A program made the translations under genes and the position numbers. Under the pieces are notes generated by a model that was not told the origin of the DNA, did not search any database, and saw only the letters and a program-made list of their open reading frames with translations. Below, piece by piece: positions 8,303-16,278 of a DNA stretch of 64,000 nt. Origin of the DNA: Lachnospiraceae bacterium. Its GTDB lineage: Bacteria; Bacillota; Clostridia; Lachnospirales; Lachnospiraceae. Where the stretch lies: positions 390,339-454,338 of the forward strand of contig CAJTHM010000001.1 in NCBI GenBank assembly GCA_910576125.1, in the 5' to 3' direction. The first letter of the stretch is position 1; each line of letters opens with the position of its first letter.

Positions 8303-8590
8303 ATGCCGGATATAGATAAGCTGAAAGCCCAGCAGGAAAAAGTAAAGACAGAAATCCGCCAGTTGGAGAATAGACAGAAGATTCTCCTGAACCGAAAAAC
8401 GGACGCAGAACGAAAAGCCAGGACACGCCGCCTGATTGAGCATGGGGCGGTTCTGGAAAGTATCTTCCCTGCCGCTGCCGCCATGACCGGCGAGGAAGTC
8501 AAGGCGTTTTTATCTGCTATTTCCCGCCTGCCGGAAGTCATGTGGCTGCTGAAAAATGAATCTGACAGTCAGGATTTACAGCAGCTTTAA
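8303..8590 (+). CDS. DUF3847-family protein
   Basis: A 95-residue protein whose N-terminal half is a coiled coil rich in Lys, Gln and Arg (LKAQQEKVKTEIRQLENRQK), followed by the DUF3847 core (RTRRLIEHGAVLESIFP and MTGEEVKAFL). AAAGGAGGTGATTAC lies directly upstream. DUF3847 genes almost always sit immediately before a MobA/MobL relaxase, as here, and are thought to help form the relaxosome. Function inferred from that linkage. Confidence 0.8.
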   Translation: MPDIDKLKAQQEKVKTEIRQLENRQKILLNRKTDAERKARTRRLIEHGAVLESIFPAAAAMTGEEVKAFLSAISRLPEVMWLLKNESDSQDLQQL

Positions 8591-8777
8591 AAATCCAACG
8601 GCGCACTTATACACCGTTCCGGTGCGTGCGCCCTGCCGGGGGCGTGGCGTCCTTTGGACGCAATGGGGAGCTACACTCCCCAAACCCCTTGTACGCTCCG
8701 CCGGAAAGGACACCCGCTCTGCGTCTGCCCTTTCCAGCGAAGCCAATCTATCCCCACCCGAAAGGAGGCGAACCGCC
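8591..8777. other. Probable oriT/leader region upstream of the relaxase
   Basis: A GC-rich, non-coding stretch with several short inverted repeats: CACCG-TTC-CGGTG near 8620, GGCGCAC paired with GTGCGCC around 8607-8637, and GGGGAG-CTACA-CTCCCC near 8665. Such clusters just upstream of MobA/MobL genes are where the nick site usually lies. No nick site can be assigned from sequence alone. It ends in AAAGGAGG (8761-8768). Confidence 0.4.
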
Positions 8778-10219
8778 ATAGCCATATTCCATATGCCCGT
8801 CCAAATTATCAAGCGCAGCAAGGCCAAGTCCGCCGTGGGCGCTGCCGCATACCGGAGCGGAACCAAAATGACCAACGAATGGGACGGGCTTACCCATGAT
8901 TACACCCGGAAACGTGGCGTAGTCCACTCTGAAATCATATTACCACCCCATGCCCCGCCGGAATTTCAAGACCGCAGCACTCTCTGGAACAGTGTGGAGA
9001 TGGTTGAAAAGACCCGTGACGCACAGCTTGCCCGTGAGATAGAGATTTCCCTGCCGGTGGAACTGAACCGGGAGGAACAGCTGCGGCTTGCCCGCTCTTT
9101 CATCAGCGATACCTTTGTCGCCGCCGGTATGTGTGCGGATTTCTCTATCCATGACAAGAAGGATGGCAATCCCCATTTCCATGTCATGCTCACTATCAGG
9201 CCGCTAAAGGAGGACGGACAGTGGGGAGCGAAATGCCGGAAGGTCTACGAACTGGACGAAAACGGCCAGAGAATCCCCAACGGCAAAGGCGGCTGGAAGA
9301 GCCACCGGGAGGACACCACCGACTGGAATGACAAGGGGAATGTAGAGAAATGGCGGGCTGCCTGGGCTGCCTACGCCAACAGAGCGTTGGAGGCTGCTGG
9401 CAGGCCGGAACGGATTGACCACCGCTCCTACGAGCGTCAGGGCATTGACAAGATACCTTCCATCCATCTGGGAGTTGCCGCCAGCCAGATGGAGCGGAAA
9501 GGCATTGCCACGGAGAAGGGAAATATCAACCGCCAGATTGCCGCCGACAATAAACTGCTGAAGGAAATCAAGGCACGGATTACCCGGCTCTATAAATGGA
9601 CGAAAGAGCAGGCAGAGAAACCGGAAGGAAAAGACAGTATCATGGCGCAGCTTTATGAGGTGCAGCTGTCAGCGGGGAAACCCGGCTCCCGGTATGGGAA
9701 GATAAGGAACCTGAAAGAAAGCGCCGCTCTGTTCAATTTCCTGAACGGCAACCACATCACTTCCATGGAGCAGCTTTATGAAAAAGTGGCCGCCATGAAC
9801 AAAGATTACTATTCCCTGCGTGGGAAGATTGTCACCGCCGAGCGGCGTATCAAAGTGCTGGGCGAACATCTCTCCATGTGGGAGAAATACGAGAGGAACA
9901 AAGGAACCCGCCGCCAGTTCGACAAGATGAAGCCGGGGAGGAAAAGGAACCGTTTGAACAGAAGCACGGTGCGGAACTGGCATTATATGAGGCCGCTGTC
10001 CGGTATCTGGAAAAGCTGAAAGCCAACGGCGAAGAAGTCACCCCGAAGAAATGGCAGGCCGACGCCGACCGCCTGAAAGCGGAGAAATCGGTGCAGTACC
10101 AGAAAATGAAAGCCATGCGGGAGGACATCAAGGCGGTGGAGAACCTGAAAAAGACAGCGGAGCAGTTGGCCAGGACGGAAACCGAACCAGCCAGAAAGAA
10201 GGAGGAACAGGAATTATGA
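8778..10219 (+). pseudogene. mobL: MobA/MobL-family relaxase with lost start codon and frameshift
   Basis: The family start IAIFHMPVQIIKRSKAKSAV lies 9 bases after AAAGGAGG, but the first codon is ATA (8778-8780) where relatives have ATG. The next ATG is at 8793. The relaxase domain is clear: the GAAAYRSG motif, HDYTRKRGVVHSEI, and the metal-binding triad region GNPHFHVMLTIRPL. A coiled-coil tail follows. In the run of four A at 9942-9945 the frame is broken. The true C-terminus (EPFEQKHGAELALYEAAVRY and onward, to TGA at 10217-10219) continues in the -1 frame; one extra A would restore it. The protein would nick oriT to start mobilization. The two lesions suggest decay, although the relaxase domain itself precedes the frameshift. 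Confidence 0.85.
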
Positions 10220-10386
10220 CACAGCAGTTTATCACCATGACAATCACCATCACCGTAAAGATACCCATGCCGCCCACGCCGCCAGCGCCTGCGGGGGCGA
10301 AAGCGCCGGAGCCGGTTTTCCTTTTCAGGGAAGGGCAGCCGCCTTTGTGCCGCTGCAAGGTGAGATATGGGAAACAGGCGGCATGA
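10216..10386 (+). CDS. Small proline-rich element protein
   Basis: A 56-residue protein starting at ATG 10216, which overlaps the relaxase stop (ATGA). It begins MTQQFITMTITITVKIPMPP and continues into a Pro/Ala-rich stretch before the basic end CRCKVRYGKQAA. The overlaps at both ends fit translational coupling in the mobilization operon. No family recognised. Confidence 0.5.
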   Translation: MTQQFITMTITITVKIPMPPTPPAPAGAKAPEPVFLFREGQPPLCRCKVRYGKQAA

Positions 10387-10759
10387 GCGAATCCCGGCCA
10401 TGGACTACCGGCAGTACCGCAGGGCGAGGCGGCTGGTGCGTGAGTGCTGCAACTACGACAACGGCCAGTACATGGCGCTTGACGAGGGGGACGGGTGCGT
10501 CTGTGTCCAGAGCATTTCCCACTCCCTGCTCTGCCGCTGGTTCCGTGCGGCGGTGCTGCCTTTAGACCACCAGCTGGAAACGGCGCTTTACCACCGGCCG
10601 GAAAGCAGACGGTGCAGCGAGTGCGGCGCTCTTTTTCTGCCCGGCTCTAATCGGGCGAAATACTGTAGGGAATGTGCCGTTCGTATGAAGCGGAAACACG
10701 CCGCAGAGCGCAAACGGAAACAACGGCGGCCATGTCACGCTTTAGCGTACTCCTGCTGA
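10367..10759 (+). CDS. Cysteine-rich VLP-type protein, C-terminus altered
   Basis: The core RRARRLVRECCNYDNGQYMA, CVCVQSISHSLLCRWFRAAVLP and CSECGALFLPGSNRAKYC is the zinc-finger-like 'cysteine-rich VLP' protein found after relaxases in Firmicutes mobile elements. The start could be ATG 10367 (AAGGTGAG just upstream) or ATG 10400 (MDYRQYRR), which better fits the usual length. After RKRKQRR the last residues (PCHALAYSC) differ from the family because the DNA there joins the replication-gene remnant, so the end of the gene was altered by a deletion. Confidence 0.7.
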   Translation: MGNRRHERIPAMDYRQYRRARRLVRECCNYDNGQYMALDEGDGCVCVQSISHSLLCRWFRAAVLPLDHQLETALYHRPESRRCSECGALFLPGSNRAKYCRECAVRMKRKHAAERKRKQRRPCHALAYSC

Positions 10760-11310
10760 ATGACTGCCTGCCCCATACCGTGCAGACCATAGCCACCTTT
10801 ACCCGGCATCAGGCAGGAACGGTGGAGCGGGCTTTGAAGATATTCCAGGAGTTCGGCCTTGTGGAGATACTGACGGACGGAGCCTATTACATGAGCGACA
10901 TCCAGCTGCTGATTGGCCAGTCCTCCAGCGAGGGGGAGCGGAAGAAAAAGGAGCGCATGAGGCTGAAACGCCAGAACCTGCTCCCGTCCGGGGAAACGGA
11001 CATTTGTCCGTCCAATGGCCGGGTGGACAAATGTCCGCCTATATTAGAGTATAGAGATAAAGAGATTAGAGATAAGAGTATAGAGAATAGAGAGGGGGAT
11101 ATGGCACACGCCTATGGGAGATACCGGAATGTGTTTCTATCTTCCGCGGAACTGGCAGAACTCCAGACGGAACTTCCCTCTCTTTGGGAACAGTATATTG
11201 AGCGGCTGTCCGAGTATATGGAATCCAGCGGAAAAGGATATAAAAACCATGCCGCCACAATCCGGCGCTGGGCGAACGCCGACAAAAAGAAAGAGGAACC
11301 GCCTGCCCGG
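10732..11310 (+). pseudogene. Replisome-organizer (Rep) gene remnant, N-terminus deleted
   Basis: From about 10732 (MSRFSVLLLNDCLPHTVQTI) the frame matches the middle of phage-type replisome organizer proteins of mobile elements. A winged-helix-like segment HQAGTVERALKIFQEFGLVE is followed by SSSEGERKKKERMRLK, a low-complexity linker, and the C-terminal helical domain (RYRNVFLSSAELAELQTELP, HAATIRRWAN). The first part of the winged-helix domain is missing: the frame merges upstream with the preceding Cys-rich gene. The C-terminus runs out of frame after KKKEEPPA, where DnaC sequence begins. Normally it would load the helicase at the element origin. Confidence 0.65.
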
Positions 11311-11644
11311 CGCGTTTGCCGAGGACAGGGCGGCCTTTATCGCCAGCCTGGACGATTACAGTCTGCTTGTCATTGACGATTTAGGAGTGGAGCGCAGTAC
11401 CGAGTATGCCATGGAGCAGATGTTTACCGTCATTGACAGCCGATATCGGAGTAAGAAGCCGCTGATTGTCACGACAAACCTGAAACTGGAAGAAATCAAG
11501 AACCCGCCAGACCTTGCCCACGCAAGGATTTATGACCGCATACTGGAACGGTGTGCGCCGATTCTTTTTTCCGGTAAAAATTTCCGGGAGGAAGGAGCCA
11601 GAGCGACCAAAGCGGCGGCGAAAGAGATTGTGAGTAAGGGATAA
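11305..11644 (+). pseudogene. DnaC-like helicase loader, N-terminal half deleted
   Basis: The frame ending at TAA 11644 matches the C-terminal half of DnaC/IstB-type AAA+ helicase loaders from the start of the Walker B region: DDYSLLVIDDLGVERSTEYA, sensor segment KPLIVTTNLKLEEIKNPPDL, arginine-finger helix ARIYDRILERC. Walker A and everything before it are missing. The fragment is fused to the end of the replisome-organizer remnant, in a different frame. This is a second deletion scar within 600 bases. Without Walker A it cannot bind ATP normally. Confidence 0.75.
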
Positions 11645-11674
11645 CAAAACCTGATTGTATGTAAAGGAGAATTT

Positions 11675-11857
11675 ATGGGCAGCGAGAAAATCACAGAGGA
11701 CATTACCACCACGCCACCAGATAAGGACGCTCCCGCACTGGTGAAGAAGATTGGCCAGACTACTTACATTGTGCGGGTTCATTTCAGCAAGACCAGCAGG
11801 GAAACCATGAGCGACAAAATCAAGCGTATGCTGAAAAATGAGATACAGCAGATGTAA
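11675..11857 (+). CDS. TnpW-family transposon-encoded protein
   Basis: A 60-residue protein with the TnpW pattern: IGQTTYIVRVHFSKTSRET then MSDKIKRMLKNEIQQM. TnpW proteins are short, of unknown function, and typical of Tn4451-like mobilizable elements, usually near the replication and recombinase genes. AAAGGAGAATTT precedes the ATG. A GCCGGGA...TCCCGGC hairpin follows at about 11877-11921, before the next gene's ribosome site. Confidence 0.75.
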   Translation: MGSEKITEDITTTPPDKDAPALVKKIGQTTYIVRVHFSKTSRETMSDKIKRMLKNEIQQM

Positions 11858-11947
11858 AAAAACGATAACGGAAACAGGCCGGGATTCAGAAATGCGCGAC
11901 GCTATGCGTCTGCTCCCGGCTTGTAAAATCAGGAGGTTTATGGTAGT

Positions 11948-12790
11948 ATGGAGATACGAAAACAGAAGGGAAAGCAGGTGGGAAGATTGACAGTGACGGA
12001 ACAGATCGACCAGAAACATCAGGAAGATTTACAGAGGCTAAGAGGCTTTCGCCTGCTTGATGATGATTTCTTCACAAAGTGTTTTGAGGGGGATACGGCA
12101 AGCATAGAACTGGTATTGCGGATTGTGCTGGAAAAGCCGGATTTAAAGGTGCTGGACGTCCGCACCCAGGTATTTGTGGAGAACCTGCTGAACCGTTCAG
12201 TGAGGTTGGATATCCTGGCTACGGACAGCACAGGGGCAAAACTGAATGTAGAAGTACAGCGCTCCGACAAAGGAGCCGGGAGAAAAAGGGCAAGGTACAA
12301 CAGCAGCATGATGGACGCAAACCTTTTGAAGAAAGGCGAGGACTTCGACAAGCTGCCGGAAACGTGGGTAATCTTTATCACAGAGAATGACGTAATGGGA
12401 AAAGGGCTGCCGCTCTATCCGATTGAGCGGTGCTTTTTAGGAACCGGGGAAAGATTTGAGGACGGTTCGCACATACTGTATGTAAATGGCGCTTACCGTG
12501 GAGATACGCCAATCGGGAAGTTAATGCATGACTTCTCCTGCACAGACGCAGCGGATATGTATTATGGGACACTGGCGGACAGGGTGAGATTTTTCAAAGA
12601 GAGCAAGGAGGGAATCGAGATTATGTGCCGTGCTATGGAAGATATGAGGAATCAGACATTGAAAGAAGGAATGATAAATGTTGCAAAGAAAATGCTGGAA
12701 GATGGGACAATAACGCTTGAAAAGATTGCGGAATTTGTTGGCCTTTCAGTTGATGAAGTGAGAAAACTGAAAACAGACCAGAATATGTAA
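11948..12790 (+). CDS. PD-(D/E)XK nuclease-family (Rpn-like) protein
   Basis: A 280-residue protein starting 11 bases after AGGAGG (11931-11936). The region LRGFRLLDDDFFTKCF is followed by SVRLDILATDSTGAKLNVEV and QR, a PD-(D/E)XK core with D...(E/x)xQ active-site residues. Together they identify the PDDEXK_2/Rpn family of recombination-promoting nuclease-like proteins. The C-terminal tail (MLEDGTITLEKIAEFVGLSV) is the short helical 'DG...I...GLS..E' module common at the end of this family. These enzymes cut DNA and are linked to mobile elements, but many copies act as stand-alone selfish genes. Last gene before the element's right side; followed by a strong terminator. Confidence 0.85.
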   Translation: MEIRKQKGKQVGRLTVTEQIDQKHQEDLQRLRGFRLLDDDFFTKCFEGDTASIELVLRIVLEKPDLKVLDVRTQVFVENLLNRSVRLDILATDSTGAKLNVEVQRSDKGAGRKRARYNSSMMDANLLKKGEDFDKLPETWVIFITENDVMGKGLPLYPIERCFLGTGERFEDGSHILYVNGAYRGDTPIGKLMHDFSCTDAADMYYGTLADRVRFFKESKEGIEIMCRAMEDMRNQTLKEGMINVAKKMLEDGTITLEKIAEFVGLSVDEVRKLKTDQNM

Positions 12791-12801
12791 AGGGCACTAA
12801 T

Positions 12802-12843
12802 GAGCCAGGAATCTAAAAAACAGGTTCCTGGCTCTATTTTTTT
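12802..12843 (+). terminator. Rho-independent terminator
   Basis: A perfect 10-bp stem GAGCCAGGAA (12802-12811) with TTCCTGGCTC (12825-12834), then TATTTTTTTG. It closes the PD-(D/E)XK gene. The right border of the mobile element probably lies between here and the ribU promoter. Confidence 0.9.
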
Positions 12844-12872
12844 GCCCTGAAATGTAATACCCCAGTTCGGTA

Positions 12873-12901
12873 TTGACACTTTCCCTTTCCGGTGTTATAA
12901 T
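12873..12901 (+). promoter_or_regulatory. Promoter of the FMN riboswitch-ribU unit
   Basis: Consensus TTGACA (12873-12878) and TATAAT (12896-12901) with a 17-base spacer, about 25 bases before the conserved start of the FMN aptamer. Confidence 0.9.
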
Positions 12902-12926
12902 CCTTTCAACAATTGAATAGCAGCAA

Positions 12927-13069
12927 TGTCTTCAGGGCAGGGTGACCCCCACGGAGCGCGACCACTCCGTGCGCGGGAATTCCCGATCGGCGGTGACAGT
13001 CCGCGGGTGCGCAAGCACGGGGTTCGGTGAAATTCCGGAACCGACGGTATAGTCCGGATTAAAGAAGGT
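12927..13069 (+). ncRNA. FMN riboswitch (RFN element)
   Basis: The conserved RFN blocks appear in order: TCTTCAGGGCAGGGTGA at the 5' side, GATCGGCGGTGACAGTCCGC in the middle, GGTTCGGTGAAATTCCGGAA, and ACCGACGGTATAGTCCGGAT then AAAGAAGG at the 3' side. The outer pairing TCTTC...GAAGG closes the aptamer. It senses flavin mononucleotide. Bound FMN normally favours a terminator or blocks the ribosome site, so the downstream riboflavin transporter is made only when FMN is low. Confidence 0.95.
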
Positions 13070-13080
13070 GTATTGAGATT

Positions 13081-13105
13081 GTCAGAAGGATTCTGACTGA
13101 TTTTT
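13081..13105 (+). terminator. First candidate attenuator hairpin after the FMN aptamer
   Basis: A perfect 7-bp stem GTCAGAA-GGA-TTCTGAC (13081-13097) followed by TGATTTTT. It is small but has the form of an intrinsic terminator and lies directly after the aptamer. Confidence 0.5.
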
Positions 13106-13157
13106 GCACACTTTTTTCCAAATTGCTCTGTTGACATTTCGATACACCTTAAAAAAT

Positions 13158-13202
13158 GGCACCTGAAAGGCATTCCCATGCTTTCAAGTGTCAAATTTTT
13201 TA
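13158..13202 (+). terminator. Attenuator terminator immediately before ribU
   Basis: GGCACCTGAAAG (13158-13169) pairs with CTTTCAAGTGTC (13181-13192) over 12 positions with one mismatch and one G-U pair. A T-run follows and ends just before the AAGGAGG ribosome site of ribU. This is the expected switching terminator of a transcriptional FMN riboswitch. Confidence 0.75.
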
Positions 13203-13215
13203 AGGAGGTATTCCC

Positions 13216-13866
13216 ATGAATCCCAGCAACACAAAGAAACTCACAGCCACAGGCATGCTCTGCGCATTTGCCTTCGCCGCCGCAGTGGCCGGCCGTGTGC
13301 CCCTGGTGCTCTTCCTGAAGTATGACCCCAAAGACGTGGTCATCGCGATCGGCGGGTTCCTCTTCGGCCCCCTCAACTCGCTGGCCATTTCCGTCATCGT
13401 CTCCGTGGCGCAGATGCTCACCGTCAGCGGGACAGGCATCCTGGGCTGCGTCATGAACATCATTTCCAGCTGCTGCTTTTCCTGCCCCGCGGCATTCCTC
13501 TACAAAAAGAGACGCACGCTGTCCGGCGCCATGGCAGGCCTCTTCTGCGGCTGCGGGTGCCAGGCGGCGGCCATGATGCTCTGGAATTATCTGATTGCGC
13601 CGATTTACATGGGCATCCCCAGGGAAGCCATGGCCGAGCTGCTGCTGCCGACGTTCCTGCCCTTCAATCTAATCAAAGGCGGATTGAACGCGGCAATCAC
13701 CATGCTCCTCTATAAGCCTTTCGTCACTGCCCTGCGCCGCGCCAGCCTCCTGGAACCGGCACACAGCCCGGAGAAGCTGCGGCTCAACATCGGAGTCGTC
13801 CTGACGGCGCTGTTCCTGATCGTCAGCTGTGTATTGCTGATACTTTCCATTCATGACGTAATCTGA
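13216..13866 (+). CDS. ribU: Riboflavin ECF transporter S component
   Basis: A 216-residue membrane protein with about six hydrophobic segments. LTATGMLCAFAFAAAVAGRV and FLKYDPKDVVIAIGGFLFGP match the substrate-binding start of RibU-type S components; FLKYDPKDV is characteristic. These bind riboflavin in the cytoplasmic membrane and dock on the shared energy-coupling module EcfAA'T, which is not in this window. The FMN riboswitch directly upstream confirms the substrate. AAGGAGG lies 8 bases before the start. It stands alone as a one-gene transcription unit. Confidence 0.93.
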   Translation: MNPSNTKKLTATGMLCAFAFAAAVAGRVPLVLFLKYDPKDVVIAIGGFLFGPLNSLAISVIVSVAQMLTVSGTGILGCVMNIISSCCFSCPAAFLYKKRRTLSGAMAGLFCGCGCQAAAMMLWNYLIAPIYMGIPREAMAELLLPTFLPFNLIKGGLNAAITMLLYKPFVTALRRASLLEPAHSPEKLRLNIGVVLTALFLIVSCVLLILSIHDVI

Positions 13867-13946
13867 GCCAGGATGCGGCGATTCGGGACATGGCGGAAAA
13901 AGGATGTTGAACGCAGCATCCGGAACAAGCGCACTCTCAGACAACC

Positions 13947-13974
13947 GCTTGCCTGCCCGCCCCGGCAGGCAAGC
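13947..13974. terminator. Hairpin downstream of ribU
   Basis: A perfect 10-bp stem GCTTGCCTGC (13947-13956) with GCAGGCAAGC (13965-13974), 80 bases after the ribU stop. It has no T-run on either side, so it may only stabilise the 3' end. The rest of 13867-14154 shows nothing else. Confidence 0.45.
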
Positions 13975-14154
13975 AAGAGGATAAAAATGGAAACGCAACG
14001 TGAAAAATAAGGCATGGTCATCAATAAACATCTTCCTCTCTGCGGCAGAAGCCTGCAGTGGTAGAATTCCTGCATTTACAGCAGCTTCCATATATGATAA
14101 AATACAGATATCCAATTGATACTATCAGAACGGCCTTTCCTTCCAGCAAATATT

Positions 14155-14256
14155 AGGAACTGTCAGAAAATAACTGATGCAACTTGTTTAGACGAAAGCC
14201 CGGAAATACAAAGAAAACGGCTATAAACTCGCATCAGTTATTTGTAGACAATTCCT
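14155..14256. repeat. 102-bp MITE-like element with 26-bp terminal inverted repeats
   Basis: The outer 26 bases at 14155-14180 and 14231-14256 are inverted repeats with four mismatches. The inner 14 of each arm, ending AATAACTGATGC / GCATCAGTTATT, are perfect. The 50-base centre encodes nothing. The size and architecture are those of a non-autonomous miniature transposable element or a derived hairpin. No clear target duplication is visible and no matching transposase is in the window. Confidence 0.65.
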
Positions 14257-14376
14257 TACCTCCGGCGGGCCCGGACGGCGGGACTGCCGTTTTGTCCGGC
14301 CTGTATGCAGGACTCCATGGCCGAATAGAAGAATCCCGTACAAAAGAACGATATGACAAGTAAGGGAGAATGTTGT

Positions 14377-15228
14377 ATGGCAAAAGGAAATACGATACGA
14401 CGCAGCCACAAAGACACGGTCTTCAATGATCTGTTCTCGGATAAGCGCAACGCGCTGTCCCTGTTCAACGCCCTGAACGATACGGATTATCAGGATGCCG
14501 ACAGCCTGGAGGTTATTACGCTTTCTGACGCAATCTACATACACGGGAAGAACGACGTATCCGTATTGTTCCAGAACCAGCTGACACTTTGGGAGCGCCA
14601 GAGCACCTTGAACTACAATATGCCCTTACGAGGACTGATCTACTATGCCCATAACATCGACGGGATATTGGAGGCCAGGGGCATGAAGCTGTATGGAAAG
14701 AAACTTGTGAAGATTCCCGCCCCGGATTATTATGTGTTCTATAACGGACGAGAAGACGCGCCGGACAGACAGGAGCTGAAGCTCTCGGACGCGTTCCTGG
14801 TTCCGAAAGAGGGCTATGAGTGGACTGCCCATATGCTGAACATCAACCGAAACGGCAACCAGAACCTGCTGCAGCGCTGCCCCGCTCTGAAAGGATATGT
14901 GGCGCTCATACAATATGTCCGGGAATACCAGAAATCGGGGGACAGCCTGCCCGAAGCCATGGACAAGGCCATCGACAGATGCACCAAGGAAGGGATGCTG
15001 AAGGAGTATCTCCTGAAAAAGAAAGCGGAGGTGAAGCTTATGTTGCTTACGGAATTTGATGAAGAAGCGTTCGCGGAGACCATGCGGGAAGAAGGGCGAG
15101 AAGAAGGGGAAAAGCGCCTGAACCAGCTCTATCTAAAACTGGTTGAAGAAAAAAGAGGCAGCGACCTGGAACGGGCCGTGCGGGATAAGGTTTTCCGTGA
15201 TACGCTCTTTGAGAGATACGATTTGTAA
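14377..15228 (+). CDS. Rpn/PD-(D/E)XK-family nuclease-like protein
   Basis: I choose ATG 14377 (MAKGNTIRRSHKDTVFNDLF) because TAAGGGAG lies 9 bases upstream. The protein has 283 residues. The family hallmarks are HKDTVFNDLFSDKRNALSLF near the start and QNQLTLWERQSTLNYNMPLR, equivalent to the (E/Q)xQS...MP(L/I)R core of Rpn-like nucleases. The end has the repeated charged stretch MREEGREEGEKR typical of this group. The usual acidic residue before the QST segment is replaced (QNQL), so catalytic competence is uncertain. It stands alone beside a MITE-like element. Confidence 0.75.
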   Translation: MAKGNTIRRSHKDTVFNDLFSDKRNALSLFNALNDTDYQDADSLEVITLSDAIYIHGKNDVSVLFQNQLTLWERQSTLNYNMPLRGLIYYAHNIDGILEARGMKLYGKKLVKIPAPDYYVFYNGREDAPDRQELKLSDAFLVPKEGYEWTAHMLNINRNGNQNLLQRCPALKGYVALIQYVREYQKSGDSLPEAMDKAIDRCTKEGMLKEYLLKKKAEVKLMLLTEFDEEAFAETMREEGREEGEKRLNQLYLKLVEEKRGSDLERAVRDKVFRDTLFERYDL

Positions 15229-15291
15229 TTTTCTCCGCGAAAAGCTCCCTAATGCCCTGGAGAAAGGAACAGACATGGAAGGAGAAACCAC

Positions 15292-16224
15292 ATGCCGCAG
15301 CTGAAATTCGTCTCCAAGGAGTCTATAGACAAGGGCTGGTCTTGCGACAAAAAATATCGCGCCGTCACCGCAGATGGAAAAAAGTACCTTTTGCGCATCA
15401 CGCCTTTTGAGAAAAGCGCCTCCCGGGCGGATATGTTCCGGATGCAGCAGAAGGTTGCGGCTCTGGGAATCTCTATGTGCAGGCCAGTGGAATTCGGCCA
15501 GTGTGAAGAGGGCGTCTATATCGTCCAGACCTGGGTGGACGGTATAGACGCGGAAGCGGCCATGCCCTATCTCGCGGACTCTGCCCAGTATGCCCATGGC
15601 CTGGAAGCAGGCAGAATCCTGAAGACCATCCACTCCATCCCGGCTCCGGCAGACCAGCCAGACTGGGAGACCCGGTTCAACGATAAGATAAACCGTAAAA
15701 TCAGGATGTACAGAGAATGCCCGCAAAAATTCGATGGCGCGGAAGACCTGATAGCCTATATAGAGGCGAACCGCCATCTCCTGGCGGGCAGGCCTCAGTG
15801 TTTCCAGCACGGCGACTACCATATCGGCAACATGATGCTGGAAGACGACAAGCTTGTAATCATAGATTTCGACCGCTTCGATTTCGGTGACCCCTGGGAA
15901 GAATTCAACAGAATCGTATGGTGCGCCCAGTGCTCTCCTCTTTTTGCCTCAGGCATTGTGAACGGCTATTTCGACAATCAGGTGCCGGAGGCATTCTGGC
16001 GGCTGCTGGCCCTCTATATCAGCAGCAACATGCTCTCCTCCGTCCCCTGGGCGGTTTCTTTCGGGGAAAAGGAAGTAGGGACCATGCTGAATCAGGCCAG
16101 AGATGTGCTGGACTGGTATCAAAATATGCGCAATCCGGTACCGTCCTGGTATTTCCGGGGATATCACATGCAGGAGATCAACGGAATACCGTACAATATC
16201 CGAAAGCCCACCGCAGGTTCCTGA
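15292..16224 (+). CDS. Aminoglycoside phosphotransferase-family kinase
   Basis: A 310-residue protein with an ATP-grip lobe (YLLRITPFEK) and a catalytic lobe containing QHGDYHIGNMMLEDDKLVII and DFDRFDFGDPWEEF. These are the HGDxxxxN and DFD motifs of the APH/choline-kinase fold. Members phosphorylate aminoglycosides, macrolides, or small metabolites such as fructosamine or choline. Chromosomal copies like this are more often metabolic than resistance genes, and nothing here fixes the substrate. AAGGAG precedes the start. It converges with proS on the other strand. Confidence 0.85.
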   Translation: MPQLKFVSKESIDKGWSCDKKYRAVTADGKKYLLRITPFEKSASRADMFRMQQKVAALGISMCRPVEFGQCEEGVYIVQTWVDGIDAEAAMPYLADSAQYAHGLEAGRILKTIHSIPAPADQPDWETRFNDKINRKIRMYRECPQKFDGAEDLIAYIEANRHLLAGRPQCFQHGDYHIGNMMLEDDKLVIIDFDRFDFGDPWEEFNRIVWCAQCSPLFASGIVNGYFDNQVPEAFWRLLALYISSNMLSSVPWAVSFGEKEVGTMLNQARDVLDWYQNMRNPVPSWYFRGYHMQEINGIPYNIRKPTAGS

Positions 16225-16278
16225 AGCTGCCGGAAACGCCCAAAGCTCAGGGAATCCTGCAACGCGGCACAGGAAGCT

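Noticed and set aside
1320..12870. A matched pair of attachment sites for the mobile element
   Set aside because: The left end is lost at the recombinase junction, so no repeat shared with the right side near 12850 can be defined.
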